Assembly: GCF_000688015.1 (NCBI RefSeq)
Contig: NZ_JIAD01000001.1
Span: forward strand, 2,170,001-2,234,000
Length of the DNA: 64,000 nucleotides
Reading direction: 5' to 3'
DNA from: Eubacterium sp. AB3007
GTDB taxonomy: Bacteria > Bacillota > Clostridia > Peptostreptococcales > Anaerovoracaceae
Under the pieces are notes generated by a model. The model was not told the DNA's origin and searched no databases. It saw nothing but the letters and a program-made list of their open reading frames with translations. Shown here one piece after another: positions 50,454 to 58,704 of this stretch (position 1 is its first letter; every line of letters begins with the position of its first letter). Both the position numbers and the translations under genes were made by a program.

Positions 50454-51439
50454 TGAAAAACATGTTTAGCAGTGGAAAAATCCAATTGATCGACGTGCTT
50501 CCAGTCGTTGCACTTGTTGTACTGCTGGTCGTGTTCGGTATCACTTCAGGAGGCATGCTGTTCTCCTCCTTCAATATCCAGTCTGTGATCCGCGATTCCA
50601 TTCCGGTCATCCTGGGTGGTCTGGGTGTCATTTTTGTCATCGCCACCGGCGGATGCGATCTGTCAATCGGTGCTGTCGCAGCGGTAGCAGCCACCGTAGG
50701 TGCCTACTACGGCTCTCAGTATGGTGCAGGGCTGACCATCGTCATTGCCCTCCTGATCGGACTGGTTTCCGGAACTTTCCTGGGATTCATCGTATCCAGA
50801 TGTCACGTTAGTTCTTTCATGGCATCTCTGGCTCTTCTGATGGGGCTGCGTGGATTCCTGAACGTCTGTAACGTGACCTGGGAGCAGGTCTATCTGCCAG
50901 ACAGCCTGCTGTTCATCAACGGGTTCGGTCCGGCACTGGCCATTACCATTATCCTGATCGCGATCATCGCGTTCGTCTTTGAAAAGACGAGTTTCGGGTA
51001 TTACTGCAAGGGTATGGGCGAGAACGAGAACACCATGAAGAGCATCGGCGTCAACACCGCTAAGGTTCGCCACTTCGCGTTCATCATATCTGGCGTCATG
51101 GCCGCTATCATGGGTCTTCTCCTGATCGCTGCCACAGGTGGATCTTCCTCCACACTGGGGAACTTCATGGAAATGAAGGTTCAGATGGGCGTCTTCCTGG
51201 GAGGTGTTCTGGTCAGCGGCGGTATGCGTTCCAAGATCTACAAGCTGATCTTTGGTGCGCTGTCCATCACCGTCATCGTCAATGGACTGACCCTCAGCGG
51301 TGCCAGCTCCGCTATGACAGAACTGGCCGAGGGAATCATCCTGATGGTGATCCTGTATCTGACCATCCAGCTGGCGGGCCACAGCAACCTGTTCAAGTTC
51401 AAAAAGAAGGACGAAGAAGAAGCAGAAGCAGCTGCCTAG
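50453..51439 (+). CDS. sugar ABC transporter permease, second
   Basis: This 328-residue BPD_transp_2-type permease has about nine helices. The ATPase-contact loop is FGYYCKGMGENENTMKSIGV, and GCDLSIGAVAAVAATVGAY in the third helix is conserved in RbsC relatives. It is clearly diverged from the first permease, which points to a heterodimer. The ATG overlaps the ATPase stop (TAATG at 50451-50455). The C-terminal tail is short and acidic-lysine rich. A terminator with a 10-bp stem follows, closing the four-gene transporter operon. Confidence 0.9.
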   Translation: MKNMFSSGKIQLIDVLPVVALVVLLVVFGITSGGMLFSSFNIQSVIRDSIPVILGGLGVIFVIATGGCDLSIGAVAAVAATVGAYYGSQYGAGLTIVIALLIGLVSGTFLGFIVSRCHVSSFMASLALLMGLRGFLNVCNVTWEQVYLPDSLLFINGFGPALAITIILIAIIAFVFEKTSFGYYCKGMGENENTMKSIGVNTAKVRHFAFIISGVMAAIMGLLLIAATGGSSSTLGNFMEMKVQMGVFLGGVLVSGGMRSKIYKLIFGALSITVIVNGLTLSGASSAMTELAEGIILMVILYLTIQLAGHSNLFKFKKKDEEEAEAAA

Positions 51440-51470
51440 CTGCCACAAAGCCAACAATACTTATTTATGG

Positions 51471-51505
51471 CGCAGTCACCAGTGAGGTGGCTGCGTTGCT
51501 TTTTG
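51471..51505 (+). terminator. terminator of the ABC transporter operon
   Basis: CGCAGTCACC (51471-51480) pairs with GGTGGCTGCG (51486-51495) with one wobble, followed by TTGC and five T residues. Confidence 0.72.
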
Positions 51506-51507
51506 GC

Positions 51508-51536
51508 TTGTTTTCCAACGAGAATCGCGTTAATAT
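51508..51536 (+). promoter_or_regulatory. promoter of dnaE-pfkA
   Basis: TTGTTT (51508-51513), a 17-bp spacer and TAATAT (51531-51536). The dnaE ATG at 51580 follows GGAGGGAATAC. Confidence 0.45.
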
Positions 51537-51579
51537 AGGATAGAGGCGCGCCAGAGCGTACACATGTTGGAGGGAATAC

Positions 51580-54500
51580 ATGGCATTTACACATTTGCAT
51601 GTACATACGGAATACAGCCTGTTGGATGGGGCGGCAAGGATCAAGGACATCGTGGCCCGGGCGAAGGAGCTGGGGATGGATTCTCTGGCCATCACCGACC
51701 ACGGGGCCATGTTCGGTGTCATCGAGTTCTACAAGGAATGCCGCAAGCAGGGCATCCATCCGGTGATTGGCTGCGAGGTCTATACCGCTGCCCGGGGGAT
51801 GCTGGACAAGGATCCGGATAAGGATAAGTATCAGGGGCATCTGGTACTTCTGGCAGAGTCCAACGAGGGCTACCGGAATCTAATCAAGATCGTTTCCCAG
51901 GGGTACACCAAAGGGCTTTACTACAAGCCCCGTATCGACAAGGACGTACTTCGGTCACACAGTAAGGGGATCATCGCCCTTTCTGCCTGCCTGGCGGGCA
52001 GGGTGCAGTATCGTCTACTGAATGGAGACTACGAGGGAGCCAAACGGGAAGCCTTGGAGATGCAGGATATTTTCGGTGAGGATAACTTTTTCCTGGAACT
52101 GCAGGATCAGGGCCTTCCGGAAGAGAAACGTATCAATCCGGAGCTGATCCGTCTGTCGGAGGAGACAGGGATCCGCATGGTCTGCACCAATGACGTTCAC
52201 TACGTGAACCAGGAGGATGCGGAAGCCCATGAGATCCTGCTTTGTATCCAGACCGCTACCAACATCCATGACGAACGGCGCATGCGGTTCGCGACTGACC
52301 AGTTTTATCTAAAGAGCGAGGAGGAGATGAGGGAGATCTTCGGGGACATCCCGGGGATCCTGGAAAACACCTACGAGATCGCCCACCGGTGCCAGGTGGA
52401 GTTCAAGTTCGGGGAATATCACATCCCGGAGTTTGCTCCGCCGGAAGGGGAGACCACCCAGAGTTACCTGAGAAGGCTTTGTGCAGAGGGGCTGGAGGGC
52501 CGCTACCAGGAGGTTACCGATGAGCTTCGGGAACGACTGGACTACGAGCTTACCGTGATCGAATCCATGGGTTATGTAGAGTATTTCCTCATCGTCTGGG
52601 ATTTCATCAACTACGCCAAGAGCCATGGCATCGTGGTGGGGCCGGGGAGAGGGTCTGCAGCCGGAAGCCTGGTGGCCTACTGCCTTCACATCACCGATAT
52701 CGATCCCATCCGGTATGGCCTGATCTTTGAGCGTTTTCTGAACCCGGAGAGGGTGAGCATGCCGGATATCGATGTGGACTTCTGTATCGAACGGCGAGGC
52801 GAGGTTATTGACTATGTCAAGAGAAAGTACGGGGAGGATAACGTCTCACAGATCATCACCTTCGGCACCATGAAAGCCAAGGCGGTGGTGCGTGACGTGG
52901 CTCGGGCGCTGGATCTCAGTTACGCCGATGGGGACAGGATCGCCAAGGCCATCCCCTTCGATCTGAAGATGACCATCGACAAAGCTCTGGAAATGAGTCC
53001 GGATCTTGCGGCAATGTACCGGGAGGATGAAAACGTCCACAAGGTCATCGACATGTCTCGAAAACTGGAGGGCATGCCCCGGCATGCCTCTACTCACGCG
53101 GCAGGCGTGGTGATCTCCCGGTTGCCTTTGGATGAGTACGTCCCGCTTTACATGAGTGATAAGGGGGTGGCTACCCAGTTCAACATGACCACTGTGGAGG
53201 AACTGGGGCTGCTGAAGATGGACTTTCTCGGTCTTCGTAACCTGACGGTGATTCGGGATGCCCTGGCCATGATCCGGGAGAATCACAATGTCACAGTGGA
53301 TTTTTCGCAAATGGGATATGATGACCCCGCAATCTACGAGATGATCAGCGCCGGCAATACCGACGGTATCTTCCAGCTGGAAAGTGGAGGCATGACCAGT
53401 TTCATGCAGAATCTGAAGCCCAGCTGTTTTGAGGACGTGGTGGCAGGGATCTCCCTGTACCGGCCTGGCCCCATGGATTCCATTCCGAAGTATATCGAAA
53501 ACAAAAAGCATCCGGAGAAGATCCAGTATGTGACCCCAGAACTTGCAGATATCCTGGACGTGACCTACGGTTGCCTGGTCTACCAGGAGCAGGTCATGCA
53601 GATCGTACGTGATCTGGCGGGGTACAGTTATGGTCGTTCCGATCTGGTGCGCCGTGCCATGAGTAAGAAGAAATTCGAAGAAATGATGCGGGAGAAGGAG
53701 TACTTTATCAATGGCAAGGTGGCGGAGGACGGCACCGTGGAGATTCCGGGCTGCATTCGAAACGGTATCAGCCGGGAGGCGGCAGAGGCGATCTTTGCGG
53801 ACATGGAGACGTTCGCCCAGTACGCCTTCAACAAGTCCCACGCGGCGGCTTACGCAGTGGTAGCCTTTGAGACCGGATGGCTGAAGAAATACTACCCGGC
53901 GGAGTTTATGGCGGCACTGCTTTCCAGCGTCATGGGAGATACCGCCCAGACTTCCCGGTACATCCGCAACTGCGAGTCCATGGGAATCCATGTTCTCCCG
54001 CCAGATATCAACGTCAGCACCCGGAAGTACACCGTGGTGGATGGCAACATACGGTTCGGCCTGCGGGGGGTGAAGAACGTGGGCGATGGGGCCATCGAGG
54101 AGATCATCCGCGCGCGGCAGGAACACGGTGCTCCCGGAGATATTTTCCGGTTTATTGATAACCTGGATGTGAGTCTGGTAAACAAAAAGGCCATGGAGAG
54201 CCTGATCAAGGCAGGAGCTCTGGATTCTCTGAACCCCAATCGGGCGGCCCACCTGGCCGTCTATGAGCAGTTGATGACGGCACGCCAGAATGATGCACGT
54301 AAGAACATAGCCGGACAGATCTCCCTTTTCCAGATCAGCAGTGCGGAGATGAATGAGGCAGATACCACCGGCAAGCTGCCGGATGTGAAGAATTTTGACA
54401 GCCGAATCCTGCTGGGGCTGGAAAAGGAGATGCTTGGCATCTACATCAGCGGACATCCTCTGGACGAATACGCGGATAAGATCCGTCGCTATGCTACGGT

Positions 54501-55203
54501 CTCCAGCCGGGATCTGGCGGCGACCGTCCGTCCTGAGACAGAGGAGGACGGGAGCATCGCGGAGGGCGGTTTCGAAGGCGGTGACCGAACGGGCAAGAGG
54601 CTTTGGGATGGCAAGGTGGTCACCATGGGTGGCATGATCGAAGGTAAGAAGAACCTCATCACAAAGAATAACAAGATGATGGCGTTCATCGATCTGGAAG
54701 ATCTGGAGGGGGTCACCGAGGTGATCGTATTCCCTAACGTGTATGACCGCTGCCGGGATGTACTGTTCGAGGACAGCGTCATCGCCGTGCGCGGCAAGTT
54801 GAATTTCAAGGAGGGCGAGGTTCCTAAACTGCTGGCGGATAACATCGTGCCTCTGGAGGAAGCCGAGGATGTGACCCGTAATGAGGGCAGGCGGGATGGT
54901 GCTAAGAGGCCGGCGCAGGATTATGTTTCTCCAGAACCATCTGCGCCGCGGCAGAAAGCCCACGCACCCACCGGACCCATGGTGAAGATCAGGATCCCTG
55001 CAGGCATCGATGAGACCGAGGCGCTCTATACCCTGGAAGGGATGTTCCGGGTCAACCTGGGGGATACACCGGTATTGGTCTACCTACAGGATGGAAAGAT
55101 CGTGAGAAGCAACACGCAAGTGAAGGTGTCGGAGTCGCTACTGGGCCGGTTGACCGAGCTTGCAGGAGAAGATAACGTGAAGGTGACAGGAGTAGAAGCA
55201 TGA
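51580..55203 (+). CDS. dnaE: DNA polymerase III alpha subunit
   Basis: This 1207-residue protein is the DnaE-type replicative or lagging-strand polymerase. The N-terminal PHP domain begins FTHLHVHTEYSLLDG and keeps most metal ligands (ITDHGAMFG, NDVHY). The palm has PDIDVDF (395-401), whose aspartates bind catalytic metals, and GPGRGSAAGS upstream. The fingers, helix-hairpin-helix and OB domains follow, with RPGPMDSIPKYI and the OB start around residue 1000 (VVTMGGMIEGKKN). The length is standard. The stop overlaps the pfkA start (ATGA). Coupling of dnaE to pfkA is a recurrent Firmicute arrangement linking replication and glycolysis genes. Confidence 0.97.
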   Translation: MAFTHLHVHTEYSLLDGAARIKDIVARAKELGMDSLAITDHGAMFGVIEFYKECRKQGIHPVIGCEVYTAARGMLDKDPDKDKYQGHLVLLAESNEGYRNLIKIVSQGYTKGLYYKPRIDKDVLRSHSKGIIALSACLAGRVQYRLLNGDYEGAKREALEMQDIFGEDNFFLELQDQGLPEEKRINPELIRLSEETGIRMVCTNDVHYVNQEDAEAHEILLCIQTATNIHDERRMRFATDQFYLKSEEEMREIFGDIPGILENTYEIAHRCQVEFKFGEYHIPEFAPPEGETTQSYLRRLCAEGLEGRYQEVTDELRERLDYELTVIESMGYVEYFLIVWDFINYAKSHGIVVGPGRGSAAGSLVAYCLHITDIDPIRYGLIFERFLNPERVSMPDIDVDFCIERRGEVIDYVKRKYGEDNVSQIITFGTMKAKAVVRDVARALDLSYADGDRIAKAIPFDLKMTIDKALEMSPDLAAMYREDENVHKVIDMSRKLEGMPRHASTHAAGVVISRLPLDEYVPLYMSDKGVATQFNMTTVEELGLLKMDFLGLRNLTVIRDALAMIRENHNVTVDFSQMGYDDPAIYEMISAGNTDGIFQLESGGMTSFMQNLKPSCFEDVVAGISLYRPGPMDSIPKYIENKKHPEKIQYVTPELADILDVTYGCLVYQEQVMQIVRDLAGYSYGRSDLVRRAMSKKKFEEMMREKEYFINGKVAEDGTVEIPGCIRNGISREAAEAIFADMETFAQYAFNKSHAAAYAVVAFETGWLKKYYPAEFMAALLSSVMGDTAQTSRYIRNCESMGIHVLPPDINVSTRKYTVVDGNIRFGLRGVKNVGDGAIEEIIRARQEHGAPGDIFRFIDNLDVSLVNKKAMESLIKAGALDSLNPNRAAHLAVYEQLMTARQNDARKNIAGQISLFQISSAEMNEADTTGKLPDVKNFDSRILLGLEKEMLGIYISGHPLDEYADKIRRYATVSSRDLAATVRPETEEDGSIAEGGFEGGDRTGKRLWDGKVVTMGGMIEGKKNLITKNNKMMAFIDLEDLEGVTEVIVFPNVYDRCRDVLFEDSVIAVRGKLNFKEGEVPKLLADNIVPLEEAEDVTRNEGRRDGAKRPAQDYVSPEPSAPRQKAHAPTGPMVKIRIPAGIDETEALYTLEGMFRVNLGDTPVLVYLQDGKIVRSNTQVKVSESLLGRLTELAGEDNVKVTGVEA

Positions 55204-56162
55204 AGAAAATCGGAGTATTGACTAGCGGGGGAGACGCCCCAGGCATGAACGCAGCCGTCAGAGCGGTAGTAAGGTGCGGCATCGAAGCCGGCATGGAGGT
55301 CTATGGGATAGAACGAGGGTATGCGGGTCTTTTGGAAGGGGAGATCCGGCAGATGGAACGTCGGTCCGTGGGGGACATCCTACAGCGGGGCGGCACCATT
55401 TTGAAAACTGCCAGAAGCGAGAAATTCACTACAGAAGAAGGACAGGAGCGGGCCATGACGGTGCTGGACACCTTCGGTATCAACGACCTGGTGACCATCG
55501 GCGGAGACGGTACCCTGCGAGGGGCCATTGATCTGGCCAGGCGCGGGGTGCGGGTCATGCATCTTCCCGGTACTATCGATAACGATGTGGCTTATACGGA
55601 TGAGACCATCGGTTTTGATACGGCGGTAGAGACGGTGCTGGATGCCATCAGCAAGATCCGGGACACCTCTTCCTCCCACCAGAGGACAACGATCATTGAG
55701 GTCATGGGACGTCACTGCGGCGACATTGCTTTGTACGCGGGTCTCACCGGTGGAGCTGAGAGCATCCTGATCCCGGAGATCGAGTATGACATCAACGACA
55801 TCTCCCGCAAGATCGTCATGGGACGAAATGCCGGCAAGCTCCACAGCATCATCATCAAGGCGGAGGGTGCCAATGTCGATTCTCAGGAGCTGGCGAAGAC
55901 CATCGAGGCGAAGACAGACCGGGAAACCAGAGTGGTGGTTTTGTCCTATCTGCAGCGAGGCGGTTCTCCTACCATGCGGGATCGGTTACTGGCGACATTG
56001 ACGGCGGCCAAAGCCATCGACCTCCTGGCGGAGGACTCGGAAAGCAAAGCCATCGGCACCCAGGATGGGAAGATCGTGCCGATCGATCTTTTTGATGCCG
56101 GTAAGATGAAGAGAGAACCGGACATGGATATGTATAATCTGATCGAGGTGCTTGCCAAGTGA
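55200..56162 (+). CDS. pfkA: ATP-dependent 6-phosphofructokinase
   Basis: This 320-residue enzyme phosphorylates fructose 6-phosphate in glycolysis. It has the N-terminal TSGGDAPGMNAAVR, the ATP/Mg site GGDGT (101-105) and the catalytic TIDND (125-129, with Asp127 as the base). The substrate block MGRHCGD follows. The Gly in GGDGT rather than PPi-type residues indicates ATP as donor. The length matches bacterial PfkA tetramer subunits. It is translationally coupled to dnaE by an ATGA overlap, and its own stop overlaps the GTG start of the flavodoxin-like gene. Confidence 0.97.
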   Translation: MKKIGVLTSGGDAPGMNAAVRAVVRCGIEAGMEVYGIERGYAGLLEGEIRQMERRSVGDILQRGGTILKTARSEKFTTEEGQERAMTVLDTFGINDLVTIGGDGTLRGAIDLARRGVRVMHLPGTIDNDVAYTDETIGFDTAVETVLDAISKIRDTSSSHQRTTIIEVMGRHCGDIALYAGLTGGAESILIPEIEYDINDISRKIVMGRNAGKLHSIIIKAEGANVDSQELAKTIEAKTDRETRVVVLSYLQRGGSPTMRDRLLATLTAAKAIDLLAEDSESKAIGTQDGKIVPIDLFDAGKMKREPDMDMYNLIEVLAK

Positions 56163-56758
56163 GTAAGACAGCGGTTATCTATTATTCTAAATACGGGACC
56201 ACTCGCCGGTACGCGGAGTGGATCGCCTCCGAGCTGGGGGCTGAGTTGTTTGATGCCCGGAAATTCAAGAAGAAAGACCTGTCCCGCTTCGATACCATTG
56301 TCTATGGCGGCGGGATCTATGCCGGGGGCATCAAGGGCATTGAACTGATCACAAAGAACTGGTACAAGGGGCTTTCCGAGAAACGCGTCATCGTATTTGC
56401 GGTGGGGATCACGGTGGAGAGCGAAGCCTGCCGGGAGCAGTGCCTGGAAGTGAATTTTGAGAAACGGTTTGTGACCGATGCTGCGGAAGATGCGGGGCGC
56501 GACAGCGGTCAGTTCGCGCTGGGCGAACTTCTGAAGGAGAAGAGGATGCCCATCCGGTGCTTTTTCCTGCCGGGAGCCTTTGATCCCGGCCAGATCCGAG
56601 GGATGGACAAAGCCATCATGGCAGTGACCCGCAAGATGATCGGCAGCGGAGCCCATGGCGATAGCGTAGACGGCGCCATCGCAAAGTACATGCAGCAGGG
56701 CTGTGATCTGGTGGATCGGGCAGCCATCGCGCCGGTGGTGCAAGCGGCAATGGAATAA
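56159..56758 (+). CDS. flavodoxin-domain protein
   Basis: This 199-residue protein has a flavodoxin-like FMN domain of the HemG type. The phosphate loop is YYSKYGTTRRYAEW at residues 8-21, and the isoalloxazine loop is VYGGGIYAGGIKG. It may act as an electron carrier or a quinone/flavin reductase; protoporphyrinogen oxidase function is unlikely to be provable here. The start is GTG at 56159, overlapping the pfkA stop (GTGA), so it is the third gene of the dnaE-pfkA unit. No clear terminator follows before the decayed nuclease gene. Confidence 0.85.
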   Translation: MSKTAVIYYSKYGTTRRYAEWIASELGAELFDARKFKKKDLSRFDTIVYGGGIYAGGIKGIELITKNWYKGLSEKRVIVFAVGITVESEACREQCLEVNFEKRFVTDAAEDAGRDSGQFALGELLKEKRMPIRCFFLPGAFDPGQIRGMDKAIMAVTRKMIGSGAHGDSVDGAIAKYMQQGCDLVDRAAIAPVVQAAME

Positions 56759-56787
56759 TGAAGAAAAGCGGTGGGGCATCCGGCCAC

Positions 56788-57598
56788 CTAAGCCGATCGA
56801 TAAAACAGTTCTTCGATCTGGCAGATCGTCCTTGCGATCATTTCCGTGTTGATGCCCCTCTGCGTCATCGCTGGTCACAAATAAGTTGTCTACCAAAAAA
56901 TATCCGCTGCGCAGATAATCGCGGATTTTGGTAATCTGTTTACTGCTATAACTTGGCTTGAGCAATCCGCCAAAGTGCTCAATGATGATAAAGCTTCCAT
57001 TGTAGCATTGGATCAGAAAATCCGGGTAGACGGTCTTCTCATTTCCCCATTCATCGATGACGGTCAACGGGCTATCATAGCGAAATGGAATGCCTGCGTA
57101 ATACAGCATGTTGTACCACAAAGCCTCACCCTTGGAGCGAACACGGGTACCATCGCAGGCATATGTGGCCCTGTCATCAAAGTCGGCTGTGTTTCTTTTG
57201 TATTCCCGCGCCCATTGTTTCAATTCCTCGAGCCTGTCATCCACATAATCCTCTATTGTAAACATGCGAATAGGCTTGGGCAACCCCGCGTTGATCGACC
57301 ATGCGGAATCATCCTGGAGTCTTTCCAGTGTTTCCTCCAACACCTGGTTGTTGCTCTGAAGTACCTCGATTTTTTGTTCTTTGAATTTTTGTTTGACAAT
57401 CTGTCTGACGGGCTTTGCATTTGATCCACCTAAAGCCTTCCGGTGCCGCTTTCCGTCCCGGGTAGTTGTCAAGTAGTACAGGTACCCTTTCTTCCCTTGT
57501 CGTCTTTCCAAGTAGCCTTCAAGAGGCGATTGTATATCTGCCTGGAGAAGTCTGAGTTGCTTATGGTTATATGCGATAGAGTCGCGATAAGATCGTGA
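56788..57598 (-). pseudogene. frameshifted PD-(D/E)XK-like nuclease family gene
   Basis: The minus strand encodes ~270 residues of a clostridial protein family with a C-terminal restriction-endonuclease-like core: VRSKGEALWYNMLYYAGIPF, then YPDFLI, then IIIEHFGG, a plausible E...PD...ExK-type set. The N-terminal half is helical (QLRLLQADIQSPLEGYLE). The frame is broken at the GGGG run (plus-strand CCCC at 56855-56858). Removing one G restores INTEMIARTICQIEELFY and a TAG at 56788-56790. No start codon lies before the conserved region, because the 5' end runs into a dispersed repeat (57615-57641). Both ends are therefore damaged, so I treat it as a pseudogene, although a sequencing error could explain the frameshift. 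Confidence 0.72.
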
Positions 57599-57614
57599 CG
57601 GGGTGGAGTTTCGG

Positions 57615-57637
57615 CGTTTTCCATGGGTGCCGCCTAC
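57615..57637 (-). repeat. dispersed repeat, copy C
   Basis: On the minus strand it reads GTAGGCGGCACCCATGGAAA, matching the core of copies A and B at 17 of 20 or more positions. It overlaps the 5' end of the broken nuclease gene. Confidence 0.5.
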
Positions 57638-57719
57638 GAGAAACAAAGCCTTCGCCCATTGTTTATTCTTTCTTGTTGCTGAAAGGGTGGGCGTTTTGTT
57701 CGGTCTCGTGGGCGGCGCC
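57626..57719. repeat. 16-bp inverted repeat with 62-bp spacer
   Basis: GGTGCCGCCTACGAGA (57626-57641) pairs with TCTCGTGGGCGGCGCC (57704-57719); the two non-Watson-Crick positions can form G-T pairs in RNA. The left arm overlaps repeat copy C, so the right arm is a further, inverted relative. Confidence 0.65.
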
Positions 57720-57978
57720 ACCTGATTCCACGCTATTGCCATTGGGGAAGCTGAGGACAATACTGTCGAGTGCTGTCAGAGGGTAGTCATAGGGTAGCGC
57801 CTTTGTATGGGGAAGTCAATAGGTTTCTAGAAAAAAATGGAATGGAAGTAAAAGACTGATAATTCCCTTTGAGGAGTAGGGCTGCCCCATATCTGCTTAC
57901 AGCGGCAGCCTCCCGATCATAGGGGTGGCAGGCAACGCTCCGGAGCCTTGCCATGATTCCCGTATTGTGGGATAAAAC

Positions 57979-58004
57979 TGGATTTGGTAGGCGACACCCA
58001 CGGG
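57979..58004 (+). repeat. dispersed repeat, copy B
   Basis: It reads TGGATTTGGTAGGCGACACC followed by CACGGG. It differs from copy A by one or two bases over ~26, and the similarity continues into AAACA-GGGG. Confidence 0.6.
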
Positions 58005-58067
58005 AAACAGGGGTATCACCCACTCGCCTTCGCCATACCAAGAGAAAAATGTACGTAAGACGGAAAG

Positions 58068-58580
58068 TTACCAGCAGCCCCGGTGATCTTTCAGGAAAAA
58101 CAGGTACTGGAGAAGGCCTTTGTCATAGGGGATGAAGAGGCCGTTATCCACCATCTCCATGATCTCGTCCCTGGTGGCCCAGCGAACTGCGCTGACCTCT
58201 TCTGCCTGTAGTGTCAGTTCGGAGGGATCCAGGGCCATGGTAAGGGTGTAGAAGTCATCGAAGCCCTCTGGGAAGTTGGCAGTCATGACCGGGCGCACGC
58301 CGGTAAAGTCGTGGTCAATGCCCAGTTCTTCCCTGAGTTCCCTCCGGATGGCAGTCTGGCTGGTGTCTCCTGTGATAGCGTTTCCACCTACACTCACGTC
58401 CCATCGGCAGGGCCAGGGGATCGAGTCGGACTGCCTGCGCTGGATCAGCATGCGCCCATCCGGATGAAAGATGCAGACGTGCACCACCAGCCGGTACTCT
58501 CCCTCCGGAGTAGGGGTGCCGCGTTCCAGTGTGTGGCCAGTCTTCTGCCGGGTGATATCGTAAAGGTCCAGATATTCCAT
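58068..58580 (-). CDS. Nudix hydrolase
   Basis: This 170-residue protein hydrolyses a nucleoside-diphosphate-linked or isoprenoid-type substrate. The Nudix box spans Gly66-Ile88 and fits GX5EX7REUXEEXGU except that the first Glu is Asp72; RELREELGI is intact. The N-terminal layout (LYDI then VHVCIFHPDGRMLIQRR and WDVSVGGN) resembles the YfcD/IPP-isomerase-like group. The start at 58580 follows AAAGGAGAGG on the minus strand; a longer in-frame extension upstream has no ribosome binding site. It is divergent from the aldehyde dehydrogenase gene. Substrate specificity is unknown. Confidence 0.9.
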   Translation of the reverse strand: MEYLDLYDITRQKTGHTLERGTPTPEGEYRLVVHVCIFHPDGRMLIQRRQSDSIPWPCRWDVSVGGNAITGDTSQTAIRRELREELGIDHDFTGVRPVMTANFPEGFDDFYTLTMALDPSELTLQAEEVSAVRWATRDEIMEMVDNGLFIPYDKGLLQYLFFLKDHRGCW

Positions 58581-58647
58581 CTTGCCTCTCCTTTCTGCAA
58601 AATATCTATTTCCATTGTAAATCAATCTCCCGGTTTTTTCAATCTGT

Positions 58648-58676
58648 TTGCCTATGGCTGCAGACTATGTTAAAAT
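58648..58676 (+). promoter_or_regulatory. promoter of the aldehyde dehydrogenase-flavoprotein unit
   Basis: TTGCCT (58648-58653), a 17-bp spacer and TAAAAT (58671-58676). It rules out the upstream in-frame start at 58648 and supports the ATG at 58705 behind AGAGGAGG. Confidence 0.6.
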
Positions 58677-58704
58677 AGTAACAGAAATGAAAGAGGAGGC
58701 GCGC

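Larger units (their letters stand above)
57599..58067. other. repeat-rich gene-free region
   Basis: No gene is supported. The stretch contains two dispersed-repeat copies (57615-57637 minus, 57979-58004 plus), a long inverted repeat (57626-57719) and the near-perfect palindrome at 57931-57952 (GGCAA-C-GCTCCGGAGC-C-TTGCC). It looks like an accumulation site for small mobile palindromes. Confidence 0.6.

Noticed and set aside
52846..54963. A 705-codon open frame on the minus strand within dnaE
   Set aside because: It mirrors the conserved polymerase coding strand and shows no domain, ribosome binding site or promoter.
55946..57760. A single 604-codon minus-strand gene over pfkA and the flavodoxin-like gene
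   Set aside because: Only the segment 56788-57598 resembles a protein family. The rest is antisense to two conserved genes, and the junction is a frameshift.
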